The position numbers and the translations under genes are program-made. From JANQGH01 sp039819285 (GTDB lineage Bacteria; Pseudomonadota; Alphaproteobacteria; DSM-16000; Inquilinaceae): a stretch of 64,000 nt of DNA. The stretch lies in the NCBI GenBank assembly GCA_039819285.1, contig JBCBSH010000001.1, positions 1 to 64,000 of the forward strand, given 5' to 3'. Numbering within the stretch: position 1 is the stretch's first letter; each line of letters begins with the position of its first letter. Below the pieces are notes generated by a model. That model saw only the letters and a program-made list of their open reading frames with translations. It made no database searches and was not told the origin of the DNA. This document shows, piece after piece, positions 42,374-50,720 of the stretch.

Positions 42374-43312
42374 GTGACCATCGATGTGCTGATGACGGTA
42401 CCGTTCCAGCCGTCCTGTGAAGAGGCGCTGGACCGCACCTACACGCTTCACCGGCTTTGGCAGCAGGCGGATGCGCAAGACTTCCTTGAACGATCCGGCC
42501 GGGGCATCCGCGCCGTGGCAACCGATGGTGCCTTCGGCTGCCCTGCTTGGGTGATGGACCTGTTGCCCGATCTGGAGATCATCGGGAATTTCGGGGTTGG
42601 ATACGACTCAGTCGACATCCCGGCCGCGAAGGACAGAGGCATCGTCGTTACCAACACGCCCGACGTGCTGAACGACGCGGTGGCGGAAATGGCCATCGGC
42701 CTGATGCTGGCGCTGGGCCGTCAAATCGCGACTGCCGATCGGTTCATACGCGCTGGCCGCTGGCTCGAAGGCAATCACCCGCTGACGCGGGAGTTTCGGG
42801 GCAGCACGGTCGGCATCGTCGGGCTGGGCCGTATCGGCAAGGAAATCGCGGTCCGCGCGAACGCGATGAAGGCGACCGTGGTCTATCACGGCAGGTCTCA
42901 GCAACCGGGCGTTCCTTACCGCTATTTCGCCGATCTGGCCGCGATGGCCGCCGAGTGCGATTGGCTTGTCGTCGCCGTCCCAGGTGGGGTTGGTACGCAG
43001 GGGCTGGTGTCGCGCGACGTGCTGGCGGCCTTGGGCCCCGACGGCATGGTCGTCAATGTCGCCCGCGGCTCGGTCGTCGATCAGCACGCGCTGGTCGAGC
43101 TGCTGCAATCGGGCGCGCTGGCCGGTGCCGCGCTCGACGTCTTTGCCGACGAGCCCAACGTGCCGCCGGACCTGTTCGGCATGGACCATGTCGTGATGTC
43201 GCCGCACATCGCCAGCGCGACCCACCGCACAAGGTGGGAAATGGGCGACCTTGTCGTCCGAAACCTGGCCGCCCATTTCGCCGGTGAAAGCTTGCTGACG
43301 CCGGTTACCTGA
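42374..43312 (+). CDS. D-isomer specific 2-hydroxyacid dehydrogenase
   Basis: The 312-residue NAD(P)-linked reductase has the Rossmann motif GIVGLGRIGKEIA (about 147-159), the substrate-binding Arg in NVARGSVVD, and the Glu and His catalytic residues in DVFADEPNVP and MSPHIASATH. This is the glyoxylate/hydroxypyruvate reductase subgroup. Start is GTG at 42374. It forms an operon with the dehydratase and its 3' end overlaps the convergent cupin gene by 8 bp. Confidence 0.92.
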   Translation: MTIDVLMTVPFQPSCEEALDRTYTLHRLWQQADAQDFLERSGRGIRAVATDGAFGCPAWVMDLLPDLEIIGNFGVGYDSVDIPAAKDRGIVVTNTPDVLNDAVAEMAIGLMLALGRQIATADRFIRAGRWLEGNHPLTREFRGSTVGIVGLGRIGKEIAVRANAMKATVVYHGRSQQPGVPYRYFADLAAMAAECDWLVVAVPGGVGTQGLVSRDVLAALGPDGMVVNVARGSVVDQHALVELLQSGALAGAALDVFADEPNVPPDLFGMDHVVMSPHIASATHRTRWEMGDLVVRNLAAHFAGESLLTPVT

Positions 43313-43859
43313 CCGTCTCTTTTGCCGAATCCGGTGCCGAGGGGCCGACTGAGCCAAGCCAGTGTCGCCGTTCGCGCGCCAGACGTCGCAGTGCCGCGAA
43401 TGGCGGTTCGTCCGCCTTCACCGAGCTGTTTGCCGCCGACGCAACGGTTTCCACCGGCAACTCGCCGCCATCAGAGCCATACATGACAACCCAGGTCTCG
43501 AAATCGTCGGTGAAGTTCTCGAACCGGTGGACCGCCCCAGCCGGGGCAAAGATCGCATCGCCTGGGCCGAAAGCAAACCGTGCCAGGGCGTCCTCGCTGT
43601 CACCGATGGCGAATGTGCCCGAGCCGGCGACAACGACGTAGACCTCGTCCTGCTCGTGCACCGGCTGGTGATCGATGCCGCGTGGCTGGTAGAGAAAGAG
43701 CTTTAGCGTACCGCGTTCCCGCATCAGCGCCGCCGGCAGCCCGAAAGGGGCCGTGCCGTGGGCGAGACCGTCATGGATGGCGCGGCGCGCGTCGTGGATT
43801 TGCATCACTGTTCCAGGAATGATTGCGTCTGGTCGACGGCTGGCTGAGACCGAGGCCAT
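43305..43859 (-). CDS. Cupin-domain protein
   Basis: The 184-residue protein has a single cupin barrel with both motifs intact: GIDHQPVHEQDEVYVVVAGSG (motif 1; His and Glu ligands) and GPGDAIFAPAGAVHRFEN (motif 2 with His). AAGGAG six bases upstream fixes the start at 43859. It overlaps the dehydrogenase end by 8 bp on the opposite strand, so it is not in that operon. Role unknown. Confidence 0.85.
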   Translation of the reverse strand: MASVSASRRPDAIIPGTVMQIHDARRAIHDGLAHGTAPFGLPAALMRERGTLKLFLYQPRGIDHQPVHEQDEVYVVVAGSGTFAIGDSEDALARFAFGPGDAIFAPAGAVHRFENFTDDFETWVVMYGSDGGELPVETVASAANSSVKADEPPFAALRRLARERRHWLGSVGPSAPDSAKETVR

Positions 43860-44061
43860 TTCCGGCTCCTTAATGAGATCCGAACGAGTTGCAGGAACAT
43901 GAACACTGTCCCGCGTACGGATATGTCGCGACTAAGCGGTCCCAGACAAGAACCACATGTGGCACGAATAGTGGGTCCAATCTGAGTGGGAGCCGAACGC
44001 CCGCGAGGTGCCCAAAAGACGGTAGGGCTGGTGCATTGGCCGAGCCGCTCAAGCCGACTGG

Positions 44062-44595
44062 TCAGCCCCGTTGTCGGGAGGTTCGCAGCGCGCCCAGAAA
44101 GCTGTCCACCGCCCTTACGTTGGTTAAGTGAACGACGCGGACATGTGGCGGCGGGGCCCCGGCCATGGCCTGGATCTTGGCGCGGGTCGGTCGCCGGCTG
44201 CGTAAGATGTAAGCCAGAAAGCGCAGCATCTCGATATTCAAGCGTTCCGGACAACCTTCCGGAAGATCCGGCCGGCTGCGGCCGCGATAGCGGAGGGTGC
44301 GCCTGATAACCCGCAACAGGCGGAGCGTTACCGGCAAATCGAGCCAGATAAGGGTATCGGCCCGCGCGAGACGTTCCGCATAGGTCCGCGAATGGCCGCC
44401 TTCGAAGATCCAGGCCTCGCGCCCATGCACCTCGCGGGTCATGCGGTCCTTCTCGGACTTGGGCCGCTCGACCCATCCCGGCATGTGGTGGATATGGTCC
44501 ATGTGAAAGACCGGCAACCCGGTAAGGGGGCCGAGCGCACGCGCAAGGGTGCTTTTGCCCGAACCTGGCCCGCCGACAATCATGACGCGCTTCAT
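44062..44595 (-). CDS. P-loop kinase-like protein (adenylate kinase/FlaR type)
   Basis: The 177-residue protein has the Walker A GGPGSGKST at residues 8-16 and the FlaR-like features VFHMDHIHHMPGW and WIFEGGHSRTYAERLARADTLIWLDLP, then an Arg-rich lid (RRTLRYRGRSRPDLP). It belongs to the group sometimes called DNA topology modulation protein. Its substrate is unknown. It stands alone on the minus strand, with about 200 bp of apparently non-coding DNA at each side. Confidence 0.85.
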   Translation of the reverse strand: MKRVMIVGGPGSGKSTLARALGPLTGLPVFHMDHIHHMPGWVERPKSEKDRMTREVHGREAWIFEGGHSRTYAERLARADTLIWLDLPVTLRLLRVIRRTLRYRGRSRPDLPEGCPERLNIEMLRFLAYILRSRRPTRAKIQAMAGAPPPHVRVVHLTNVRAVDSFLGALRTSRQRG

Positions 44596-44723
44596 CGCTA
44601 TGCTCGCGAACGGTTGTATCGACCGTTGCCGGCGTCCAACTATTTCAAGGGTCGAGTATCGAGTCGGGCCCGGACCGGCCGGCAGTTAGCAAGCCGCCGG
44701 CTTGTTTGCAACAGGAGGACGCA

Positions 44724-45173
44724 ATGATGAACGCCTTGAAGAAGGCCCGCGCGGTGGGCATCAACCATATCGCTCTGGAGGTCGGCGACATTGACGAGGC
44801 GCTGGACTTCTACGGCGGGTTTCTGGAGTTCACCTTGCGTTCGAAAAGCACCGGCATGGCGTTCATCGATCTGGGCGACCAGTTCATCGCCTTGTCGAGG
44901 GGACGGTCGCAACCCGGAGATGACGAGCGCCATTTCGGCCTCGTCGTCGACGACAAGGAGGCCGTGCGCAGGGTGCTGGAGGACATGGGCGTCGAGATCG
45001 TCTCAAGCCGCTTCCTGGACTTCTACGACCCCTGGGGCAACCGCATCGAAATCGTCGGCTACGACAACATCCAGTTTTCGAAGACGGAAGGCGTTTTGCG
45101 CGGCATGGGGCTCGACGGCCTCGGCAAGACGGAAAAGGCGATGAAGGAGTTGGCGGACAAGGGGATGGGGTGA
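44724..45173 (+). CDS. VOC (glyoxalase/dioxygenase-fold) protein
   Basis: The 149-residue protein is one vicinal-oxygen-chelate unit: GINHIALEVGDIDEALDFYG with a metal-ligand His, MAFIDLGDQFIALSRG, DDERHFGLVVDD with a second His, and FYDPWGNRIEIVGY with the Glu. The set matches a His/His/Glu metal site. AGGAGG five bases upstream fixes the start at 44724. The C-terminal 35 residues are Lys/Gly-rich. Substrate unknown. Confidence 0.85.
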   Translation: MMNALKKARAVGINHIALEVGDIDEALDFYGGFLEFTLRSKSTGMAFIDLGDQFIALSRGRSQPGDDERHFGLVVDDKEAVRRVLEDMGVEIVSSRFLDFYDPWGNRIEIVGYDNIQFSKTEGVLRGMGLDGLGKTEKAMKELADKGMG

Positions 45174-45266
45174 GGCCCAGGACGTGATATCGAAAAGGGA
45201 AGTTTGCTTCACGTTGGCGAATCAACGCTAGAAACCTGAGCACATAGCCGACCAAAGCAAGTCTTG

Positions 45267-46067
45267 TTGTGTGTCTCGCGGCGCGCCAGCATCGCGATCG
45301 TGTGCACCGCGACGTCAAATGGCCGCATCCGCGACGTGATGGAAAACGTCGTCACTGGCGAGATCAAGCGGGTGCTGCAGAAGAGGCGAACGCGTGAGCG
45401 CCCGGATGCTGATGATGAGCCCGAATTCGGCTCGTTCCGCGACGGGCCAGACGAAGAGCACACCATCTTACGCGGTATGCCGGATGGCAGCATCCACGCC
45501 GACCCGGCCGTTTTTGGCCTGCGGTTTGGCGCGGCTCGCGAGCAAGGCCGAGTTATCCCACGGCTCAATGCCCGAGCCGAAGGTCTGACCACGACATTTC
45601 CCTGGCGGTTTCTGCAAGGCGCGCGATGTCTGAAGATCGCGGACGGATTCTATGAGCCGGAGAAGGTCCAAGGCTCCAAGGAGAAGGTTGCGTGGTCGTT
45701 CTATCAGCGAAGGTCCAGGTCCGGCGATCTTGACGATGCGCGCCCGTTTTTCATCGCCGGTCTTTGGAACGAGTTCGTCACGCCTGACGGCGAGGTCGTA
45801 CTCACATACGCGCTGATCACGGTTGAGGCTAACGAGGCCATCCGCGTGCACGATCGTATGCCGGCCATCATCCCGATCGAAGACGACCAGGCCGCAATGC
45901 GTTGGCTTTTCGATCCCGACTGGCCACTGGATCTGCTGAAGCCCTATCCGGCGGAGGATATGGAGGGTTGGCGCGTATCGGATGCCGCAAAACGATCGCG
46001 GCCGAGGCAGGGTCGGTATCTGATCGAGCCCGTGACCGACGAACCCGATCAAGGGAGTCTTCTGTAG
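45267..46067 (+). CDS. SRAP domain (HMCES/YedK-like) abasic-site protein
   Basis: It cross-links to abasic sites in single-stranded DNA and protects them during replication. The 266-residue protein has the NARAE motif, GFYEPE with the active-site Glu (GFYEW is usual), and VHDRMPAII with the active His. SRAP activity needs Cys2 exposed after Met removal. The in-frame TTG at 45267 puts Cys immediately after the initiator (M-C-V; usually M-C-G), while TTG at 45264 would give M-L-C. No ATG or GTG lies before the domain, so the TTG start is inferred from Cys2. Confidence 0.85.
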   Translation: MCVSRRASIAIVCTATSNGRIRDVMENVVTGEIKRVLQKRRTRERPDADDEPEFGSFRDGPDEEHTILRGMPDGSIHADPAVFGLRFGAAREQGRVIPRLNARAEGLTTTFPWRFLQGARCLKIADGFYEPEKVQGSKEKVAWSFYQRRSRSGDLDDARPFFIAGLWNEFVTPDGEVVLTYALITVEANEAIRVHDRMPAIIPIEDDQAAMRWLFDPDWPLDLLKPYPAEDMEGWRVSDAAKRSRPRQGRYLIEPVTDEPDQGSLL

Positions 46068-46167
46068 CGTCGCGAACCAGTGGCACAGCGCGCCCTAAGG
46101 TCTCTTTCAAAAACCTGCTAGAACGAGGGCCGAACGGCCAGTTAGGCGCCAATGATTGGGGGTGGGG

Positions 46168-46707
46168 ATGCATCGTCTGGTGAAGATCGGCAGGTTTGTG
46201 AAACGCGGGTTTCTGAAGATTCTGCCGATCACGGTCTTCTTTATCGTCGGCCTCAACCTGATCGCGGTTTCGAAGCATCTGGTGCTGGCAGAGCCGGGGG
46301 TCGTCTATGAGGGCCTGGCGACGGCAACGTTGGGCGCCCTCCTGATCGCCAAGATCGTCGTGGTGGTGGACAAACTGCCGATCATGCGCTTCTTCGGCGG
46401 CCGGCCGCTCTACCAGACGATCCTGTTGAGGGCCATCTTCTACTCGCTGTGCGTGTTTGCGTTCCGCTGGGTGGAGATGCTGATCGGCCACTGGATCGAA
46501 GCGGGAGACTTCAGTGCTGGTCTCGGTAGCGCGCAGACGATGTTGCTATGGAATCACGTGGTCTTTCTGCAGATTTGGACCATTGTCTTGTTCCTGGTCT
46601 ACCTGACGGTTACAGAGCTGCTCGACGCCGTCGGCGATGAGTCGAGACTTCAAACCCTCTTCCTGCGCCGCTCGCGACAGCGCGTGGCGAAGCATGAACA
46701 GGGCTGA
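46168..46707 (+). CDS. Four-helix membrane protein of unknown function
   Basis: The 179-residue protein has four hydrophobic segments near residues 20-40 (ILPITVFFIVGLNLIAV), 50-72 (YEGLATATLGALLIAKIVVV), 85-107 and 125-150 (VVFLQIWTIVLFLVYLTV). The tail is short, charged and probably cytoplasmic. ATG at 46168 follows a G-rich region; TTG at 46156 is in frame. The next gene, a MocR regulator, starts 26 bp after the stop. I do not recognise a family. Confidence 0.7.
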   Translation: MHRLVKIGRFVKRGFLKILPITVFFIVGLNLIAVSKHLVLAEPGVVYEGLATATLGALLIAKIVVVVDKLPIMRFFGGRPLYQTILLRAIFYSLCVFAFRWVEMLIGHWIEAGDFSAGLGSAQTMLLWNHVVFLQIWTIVLFLVYLTVTELLDAVGDESRLQTLFLRRSRQRVAKHEQG

Positions 46708-46733
46708 CGGCCGTCTCCCGAACTTCGGTGGCC

Positions 46734-48251
46734 ATGCTAGGCAGTAAGGAAACCGTACGCCCCCAACGCTTCGCTCTTGAGGCGATCGATCTGGACGAGA
46801 CCGCTGGCGAGCCCCTCTACCGGCAGCTCGAGGCCGGTATTCGCGAGGCGATCCAGGCTGGCCGGCTGCGTCCGGGGGAGCGGTTGCCGTCCACGCGGCA
46901 ACTCGCCCGCGACCTCGGCGTGGCCCGCAACACCGTCGTCAACGCCTACGGACAGCTCATCATCGAAGGTTATCTCGCGCCGACAGCCGGGTCGGGCACG
47001 CGCGTCGCGACGCCGGTGCCCGATGGCTTGCTTCAGGCGGCGGACGCGGGGCGGGCGGTAGGTAAAGTTGTCAAGCCGCCGACCCTGTCCGCGGCGGCGG
47101 ACAGAGTGTTTTCCATCAATGCCGTGATCGCCGACGAGGTCGATCGGCCGTTGCGTCCGTTTCGGGCCCACACGCCGGCCAGCGACGCGTTTCCTCGTCG
47201 ACTGTGGGCCCAGCTCGTTGCTCGGCGTCTGCGCACGCTGTCGCGCAGCTGGATGGATCGGGCCGATCCAAGAGGTTATCGGCCGCTACGCGAGGCAATT
47301 GCGGGCTATCTTGGCTCGTCGCGCGGGGTAACCTGCGATGCCGACCAGGTAATGGTCACAGCCGGTGCACAGCAGGCGATCAATCTGATCGCCCAATTGC
47401 TGATCGATCCCGGCGACACCGTCTGTATTGAGGACCCGGGCTATGTGCCGGCGGCCACGGTGTTCGAACTCGCCGGTGCCAGGATCGTCCCGATCCCGGT
47501 CGACGATGAGGGCATCGACGTCGACGCGTTGAAGGTGCGCGCGCCGAGGGCAAAACTGGTCTTCGTCACGCCCGCGAGCCAGTTTCCATTATGCAAGACC
47601 ATGTCGCTGGCCCGCCGTCTGGCACTGCTCGATTGGGCGGACCGGGCCGGTGCGACCATTTTGGAGGATGATTGCAGCGGCGAGTACCGCTATGCCGGGC
47701 GCCCGTTGCAGGCGCTCCACGGGCTGGCGCCGGACGGCCGGGTGCTCTATGTCGGCACATTCAGCAAGCTGCTATTTCCGACCTTGAGACTTGGCTATGT
47801 GGTCGTGCCTGACAGCATGGTCGACCATGTCGCGACCGCACGGTGGCTGGTTGACCAGCACTCACCGCCATTGGAGCAGGCGGTCGTCGCTGATTTCATC
47901 GATGAGGGCCATTTCGCCCGCCATGTCCGCCGCATGCGCGCGCTCTATGCCGAACGCCAGGCGGCACTGGTGGCGGCCGCCGCTGATGAGTTTGGCGCGT
48001 TTCTGCACGTGCCGGCACTCGACACCGGTCTGCACCTGGTCGGCTGGCCGTCATCGGGGGCGTCGGAGCGCGGCCTCGTCGCGGCTGCCGCGTCGGCCGG
48101 GCTGGAACAGATGCCGTTGTCCTGGTTCGGCCTCGAACAACCGAAGAAGACAGGCCTGATCCTGGGCTACGCGCCCTTCGCCGAAAGCGAGCTTCGCCGT
48201 GCGGCCACCAGGTTCCGCGAGGCCGTCGAGCGACAGCCTCTGGACCGTTGA
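46734..48251 (+). CDS. MocR/PdxR-type GntR regulator with aminotransferase domain
   Basis: The 505-residue protein has an N-terminal GntR winged helix (about 15-85; LYRQLEAGIREAIQAGRLRPGERLPSTRQLARDLGVARNTV) linked to a fold-type I PLP aminotransferase domain. The PLP lysine is in VLYVGTFSKLLFP, with ILEDDCSGEYRYAG and VTAGAQQAINLIAQLL as supporting motifs. MocR proteins sense PLP or amino compounds and regulate neighbouring genes. GTG at 46728 is an alternative start. Its target is unclear; the flanking genes face other ways or are unknown. Confidence 0.92.
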   Translation: MLGSKETVRPQRFALEAIDLDETAGEPLYRQLEAGIREAIQAGRLRPGERLPSTRQLARDLGVARNTVVNAYGQLIIEGYLAPTAGSGTRVATPVPDGLLQAADAGRAVGKVVKPPTLSAAADRVFSINAVIADEVDRPLRPFRAHTPASDAFPRRLWAQLVARRLRTLSRSWMDRADPRGYRPLREAIAGYLGSSRGVTCDADQVMVTAGAQQAINLIAQLLIDPGDTVCIEDPGYVPAATVFELAGARIVPIPVDDEGIDVDALKVRAPRAKLVFVTPASQFPLCKTMSLARRLALLDWADRAGATILEDDCSGEYRYAGRPLQALHGLAPDGRVLYVGTFSKLLFPTLRLGYVVVPDSMVDHVATARWLVDQHSPPLEQAVVADFIDEGHFARHVRRMRALYAERQAALVAAAADEFGAFLHVPALDTGLHLVGWPSSGASERGLVAAAASAGLEQMPLSWFGLEQPKKTGLILGYAPFAESELRRAATRFREAVERQPLDR

Positions 48252-48295
48252 GATGCGGATTCGCCCCAACGGCCAGAGGCAAGCCGAAACACCTG

Positions 48296-48802
48296 TCAGT
48301 CGGCGTCGGCCTGTAGCTCCGCCAGCAGTTCCTCCAGCAGCGCCATGCCAGCACCCCAACCCTTGTCCAGGCCTTCCAACGCGCCGGCGAAGCAGACGAG
48401 TTCCGCCTCGCTGGCCTTATGGGGCACCCAGGTCAGGCGCATGGTGGTCTGGCCGCTGTCGTCTTCTTCGAGCGTGACCGTCGTCAGCAGCACCCGCGGC
48501 CAGTCGGCCATCATCGGGTTGGCGGCGATGTTCCAGTCCGCATCCGCGACCGAGTGCAGCCAGACCAGACGGGCAGGGGGCTCAACCTCGGTATACTCGA
48601 CGCGCTCATAGTTGGAATTGCCGCCCCATTTCATCTCGTTCAGCCACAGGCCGCCGGGCTTGACGTCAAGCCGGTGAACGATGGTTTCCACATTGGGGCC
48701 GTACCAGCGCGACAGCAGTTTTGGCTCGGTGAAGGTTCTCCACACCAGCGCGCGCGGCGCGTCGAACACCCGCTCCAGCACGTAAGTCGGCAATTCAGTC
48801 AT
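48296..48802 (-). CDS. SRPBCC/AHSA1-domain protein
   Basis: The 168-residue protein is a START-like hydrophobic-cavity fold: LERVFDAPRALVWRTFTEPKLLSRWYGP, GGLWLNEMKWGG, and the C-terminal amphipathic helix GWGAGMALLEELLAEL. It overlaps the ArsR gene by 8 bp and is probably controlled by it. ArsR-SRPBCC pairs are common in proteobacteria, but their ligand is not known. Confidence 0.88.
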   Translation of the reverse strand: MTELPTYVLERVFDAPRALVWRTFTEPKLLSRWYGPNVETIVHRLDVKPGGLWLNEMKWGGNSNYERVEYTEVEPPARLVWLHSVADADWNIAANPMMADWPRVLLTTVTLEEDDSGQTTMRLTWVPHKASEAELVCFAGALEGLDKGWGAGMALLEELLAELQADAD

Positions 48803-49166
48803 CGTCGGCCCCTCTCTTTTCAGCCTGTTTCAGCTCATGCAAAAGACCGTCGAGTTGATCCAGGCTCGACGACCAAAACTCCTTGAATTCCTCAAGCCAA
48901 CTGACCGCCGCCGCCATTGGCTCGGCCTTTAGCCGCGCTGGTCTGCGCTGTTTATCGATGTCCCGTTCGATCAGGCCGGCCCGTTCCAGCACCTTCAGAT
49001 GCTTCGACACCGCCGGCTGGCTCATCTCAAACGGTGCGGCGAGTTCGTTTACGGAGGCCTCGCCGGCCGCCAGACGCGACAGGATCGCCCGCCGCGTCGG
49101 ATCGGCCAACGCGGCAAAGACCGCGTCGAGGGCCTGAGGGTCTGGTTGATAACTACGAAGTTCCAT
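48795..49166 (-). CDS. ArsR-family transcriptional regulator
   Basis: The 123-residue protein is a winged helix (ALDAVFAALADPTRRAILSRLA, MSQPAVSKHLKVLERAGLI) with no cysteine metal site, so it is unlikely to sense metals. The ATG at 49166 lies within a perfect inverted repeat, implying that the repressor blocks its own transcription or translation start. It runs into the SRPBCC gene with an 8-bp overlap. Confidence 0.9.
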   Translation of the reverse strand: MELRSYQPDPQALDAVFAALADPTRRAILSRLAAGEASVNELAAPFEMSQPAVSKHLKVLERAGLIERDIDKQRRPARLKAEPMAAAVSWLEEFKEFWSSSLDQLDGLLHELKQAEKRGADDD

Positions 49167-49184
49167 AACCGTATAGTTATGGAA
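49161..49184. promoter_or_regulatory. Palindromic operator overlapping arsR start codon
   Basis: TTCCATAAC (49161-49169) and GTTATGGAA (49176-49184) are perfect 9-bp inverted arms around CGTATA. The minus-strand start codon at 49164-49166 is inside the left arm. This is a strong candidate autoregulatory site. Confidence 0.75.
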
Positions 49185-49314
49185 TTGTGACGAGAAGGTC
49201 AACCCCGTGACTGCCGGGCGCGATACATATTGGAGACCGTTTGCAGCGATTGGACCCCACCGGCCCTGGCCGGTCGCACTGCAGGCTCTGCAAGGATATG
49301 GGCGGCAAAGGTCC

Positions 49315-49638
49315 TCAGGGCATCGTGTCGCTCCCTTTTTCGCTGGCCAGGCGGCGGCTTTCTTTCTTGAGAGCTCGGCTTGGCGGGCAGACTTCTCTCA
49401 GGAATCCGCCGAGTGCAGACGACAGCGTGTCGCTGCGAAGGCCGTAGCGTATGAACTGACCCTCTCGCCTCCGCCAGACCAGCCCGGCATTCTCCAGAAT
49501 TGTCAAATGCTTGGAGATTGAGGGTTGCGACATATCGAATCGGCTGGCGATCTCGCCCGCCGTTAGGTCGACATCAGACAGGTAGGCCAGGATACGCCTG
49601 CGTATCGTCGACGACAGAGCTTCGAAGACCCGTTCCAT
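49315..49638 (-). CDS. Second ArsR-family regulator (SdpR-like)
   Basis: The 107-residue winged-helix protein starts EALSSTIRRRILAYLSDVDL and recognises DNA through RFDMSQPSISKHLTILENAG. No metal-binding cysteines are visible. The start at 49638 (MERVFEALSS) gives the usual ArsR length. It is divergent from the epimerase-like gene across an AT-rich 114-bp region and probably controls it. Confidence 0.85.
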   Translation of the reverse strand: MERVFEALSSTIRRRILAYLSDVDLTAGEIASRFDMSQPSISKHLTILENAGLVWRRREGQFIRYGLRSDTLSSALGGFLREVCPPSRALKKESRRLASEKGSDTMP

Positions 49639-49663
49639 CGGCTCTTGATCCTCATAGATATAT

Positions 49664-49683
49664 AGTTTATTAGTTAAATAACT
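49664..49683. promoter_or_regulatory. AT-rich imperfect palindrome between arsR-2 and epimerase gene
   Basis: AGTTTATTAGTTAAATAACT is self-complementary at 14 of 20 positions and lies in a markedly AT-rich stretch. ArsR repressors typically bind sites of this size and composition. It could control both divergent genes. Confidence 0.5.
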
Positions 49684-49752
49684 CTTGCTCTCTTTCTTAG
49701 CTGATTTAAGGCGCGAAGGAAAGCGTCTCGCAATCTCAAAGGGGAGGCCGCG

Positions 49753-50715
49753 ATGCAAAAGCATGTCGTCATCGGAGGTGGATCAGGTTTCATTGGATCG
49801 GCACTCGCCAACTCATTGAGAGCCAGAGGGGATCGCGTCACGGTGATATCGCGCACGGCCGGGGTTGGTCGCATTACCTGGCAAGACTTGCGGCAAAACG
49901 GTCTTCCCAGATGTGACGCCGTTATCAATTTCGCCGGCCAGCACATCCTTAAGCCGACGCGTCGCTGGACCGACCGTTACAGAGATGAGGTCATTCGCTC
50001 GCGGGTTGAAACCACAAGACTTTTGGTCGATGCCATCAACGCGGCTGCACATCCGCCCGCGGTTTTTGCTTCCACAGCCGGAAAATGCTTCTACGGCTCG
50101 CGCGATGACATAACCGACGACGACTACCCTGAGCTTGATGAGGACAGTCAGCCGATGGGTATGGACTTCCCCGCCGAGCTCGTTGCCTTGTGGGAGCGGG
50201 CGGCTGATCATTTGGACAACGAGCGTGTGCGTCATGTTCGGCTCAGGATCGGCATCGTCCTGGGGGCGGTTGAGCGAAAGTCAATGATCGGGCGGTTGTG
50301 GCAGGTGGGGAGAACTCGTGGGTTGCTGCCCTTGATACGTTTGCCGTTCTGTCTCGGAGTGGGAGCGATCTTGGGAACGGGCCGCCAGCCTTTCCCTTGG
50401 GTTCACATAGACGACATGGTGGGCATCGTATTGCATGTGATCGATAGGCGGGACGCGGTCGGCCGATACAACTGCGTGGCTCCTGGGATCGTGTCTAACG
50501 AGGAATTCACGCGTGCCTTTGCAAGCCGCCTACACCGACCGGTCACGTGGGCCGCCCCGTCCGCGTTGGTGACTGCGCTGGTCGGAAAGGAACGGGCCTC
50601 GATCCTGCTAAAGGGGCAACGCGTTCGCCCCAAGCGCACCTTGGAATTGGGTTATGTCTTTCGATATCCGAAGATCGATGATGCGCTGGATGATCTTATC
50701 CGCTTTGCAATCTGA
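49753..50715 (+). CDS. TIGR01777-family (SDR39U1-like) NAD-dependent epimerase
   Basis: The 320-residue protein is an extended SDR enzyme. The nucleotide loop is IGGGSGFIGSALANSL, followed by NFAGQHILKPTRRWTDRYRDEVIRSRV typical of TIGR01777, STAGKCFYGS, and FPWVHIDDMVGI. The C-terminal domain matches DUF1731 (RLHRPVTWAAPSALVTALVGK; ILLKGQRVRPKRTLELGYVFRYP). GGGGAGG lies upstream of the ATG. Catalytic role is not established for this family. Confidence 0.9.
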   Translation: MQKHVVIGGGSGFIGSALANSLRARGDRVTVISRTAGVGRITWQDLRQNGLPRCDAVINFAGQHILKPTRRWTDRYRDEVIRSRVETTRLLVDAINAAAHPPAVFASTAGKCFYGSRDDITDDDYPELDEDSQPMGMDFPAELVALWERAADHLDNERVRHVRLRIGIVLGAVERKSMIGRLWQVGRTRGLLPLIRLPFCLGVGAILGTGRQPFPWVHIDDMVGIVLHVIDRRDAVGRYNCVAPGIVSNEEFTRAFASRLHRPVTWAAPSALVTALVGKERASILLKGQRVRPKRTLELGYVFRYPKIDDALDDLIRFAI

Positions 50716-50720
50716 CACGC

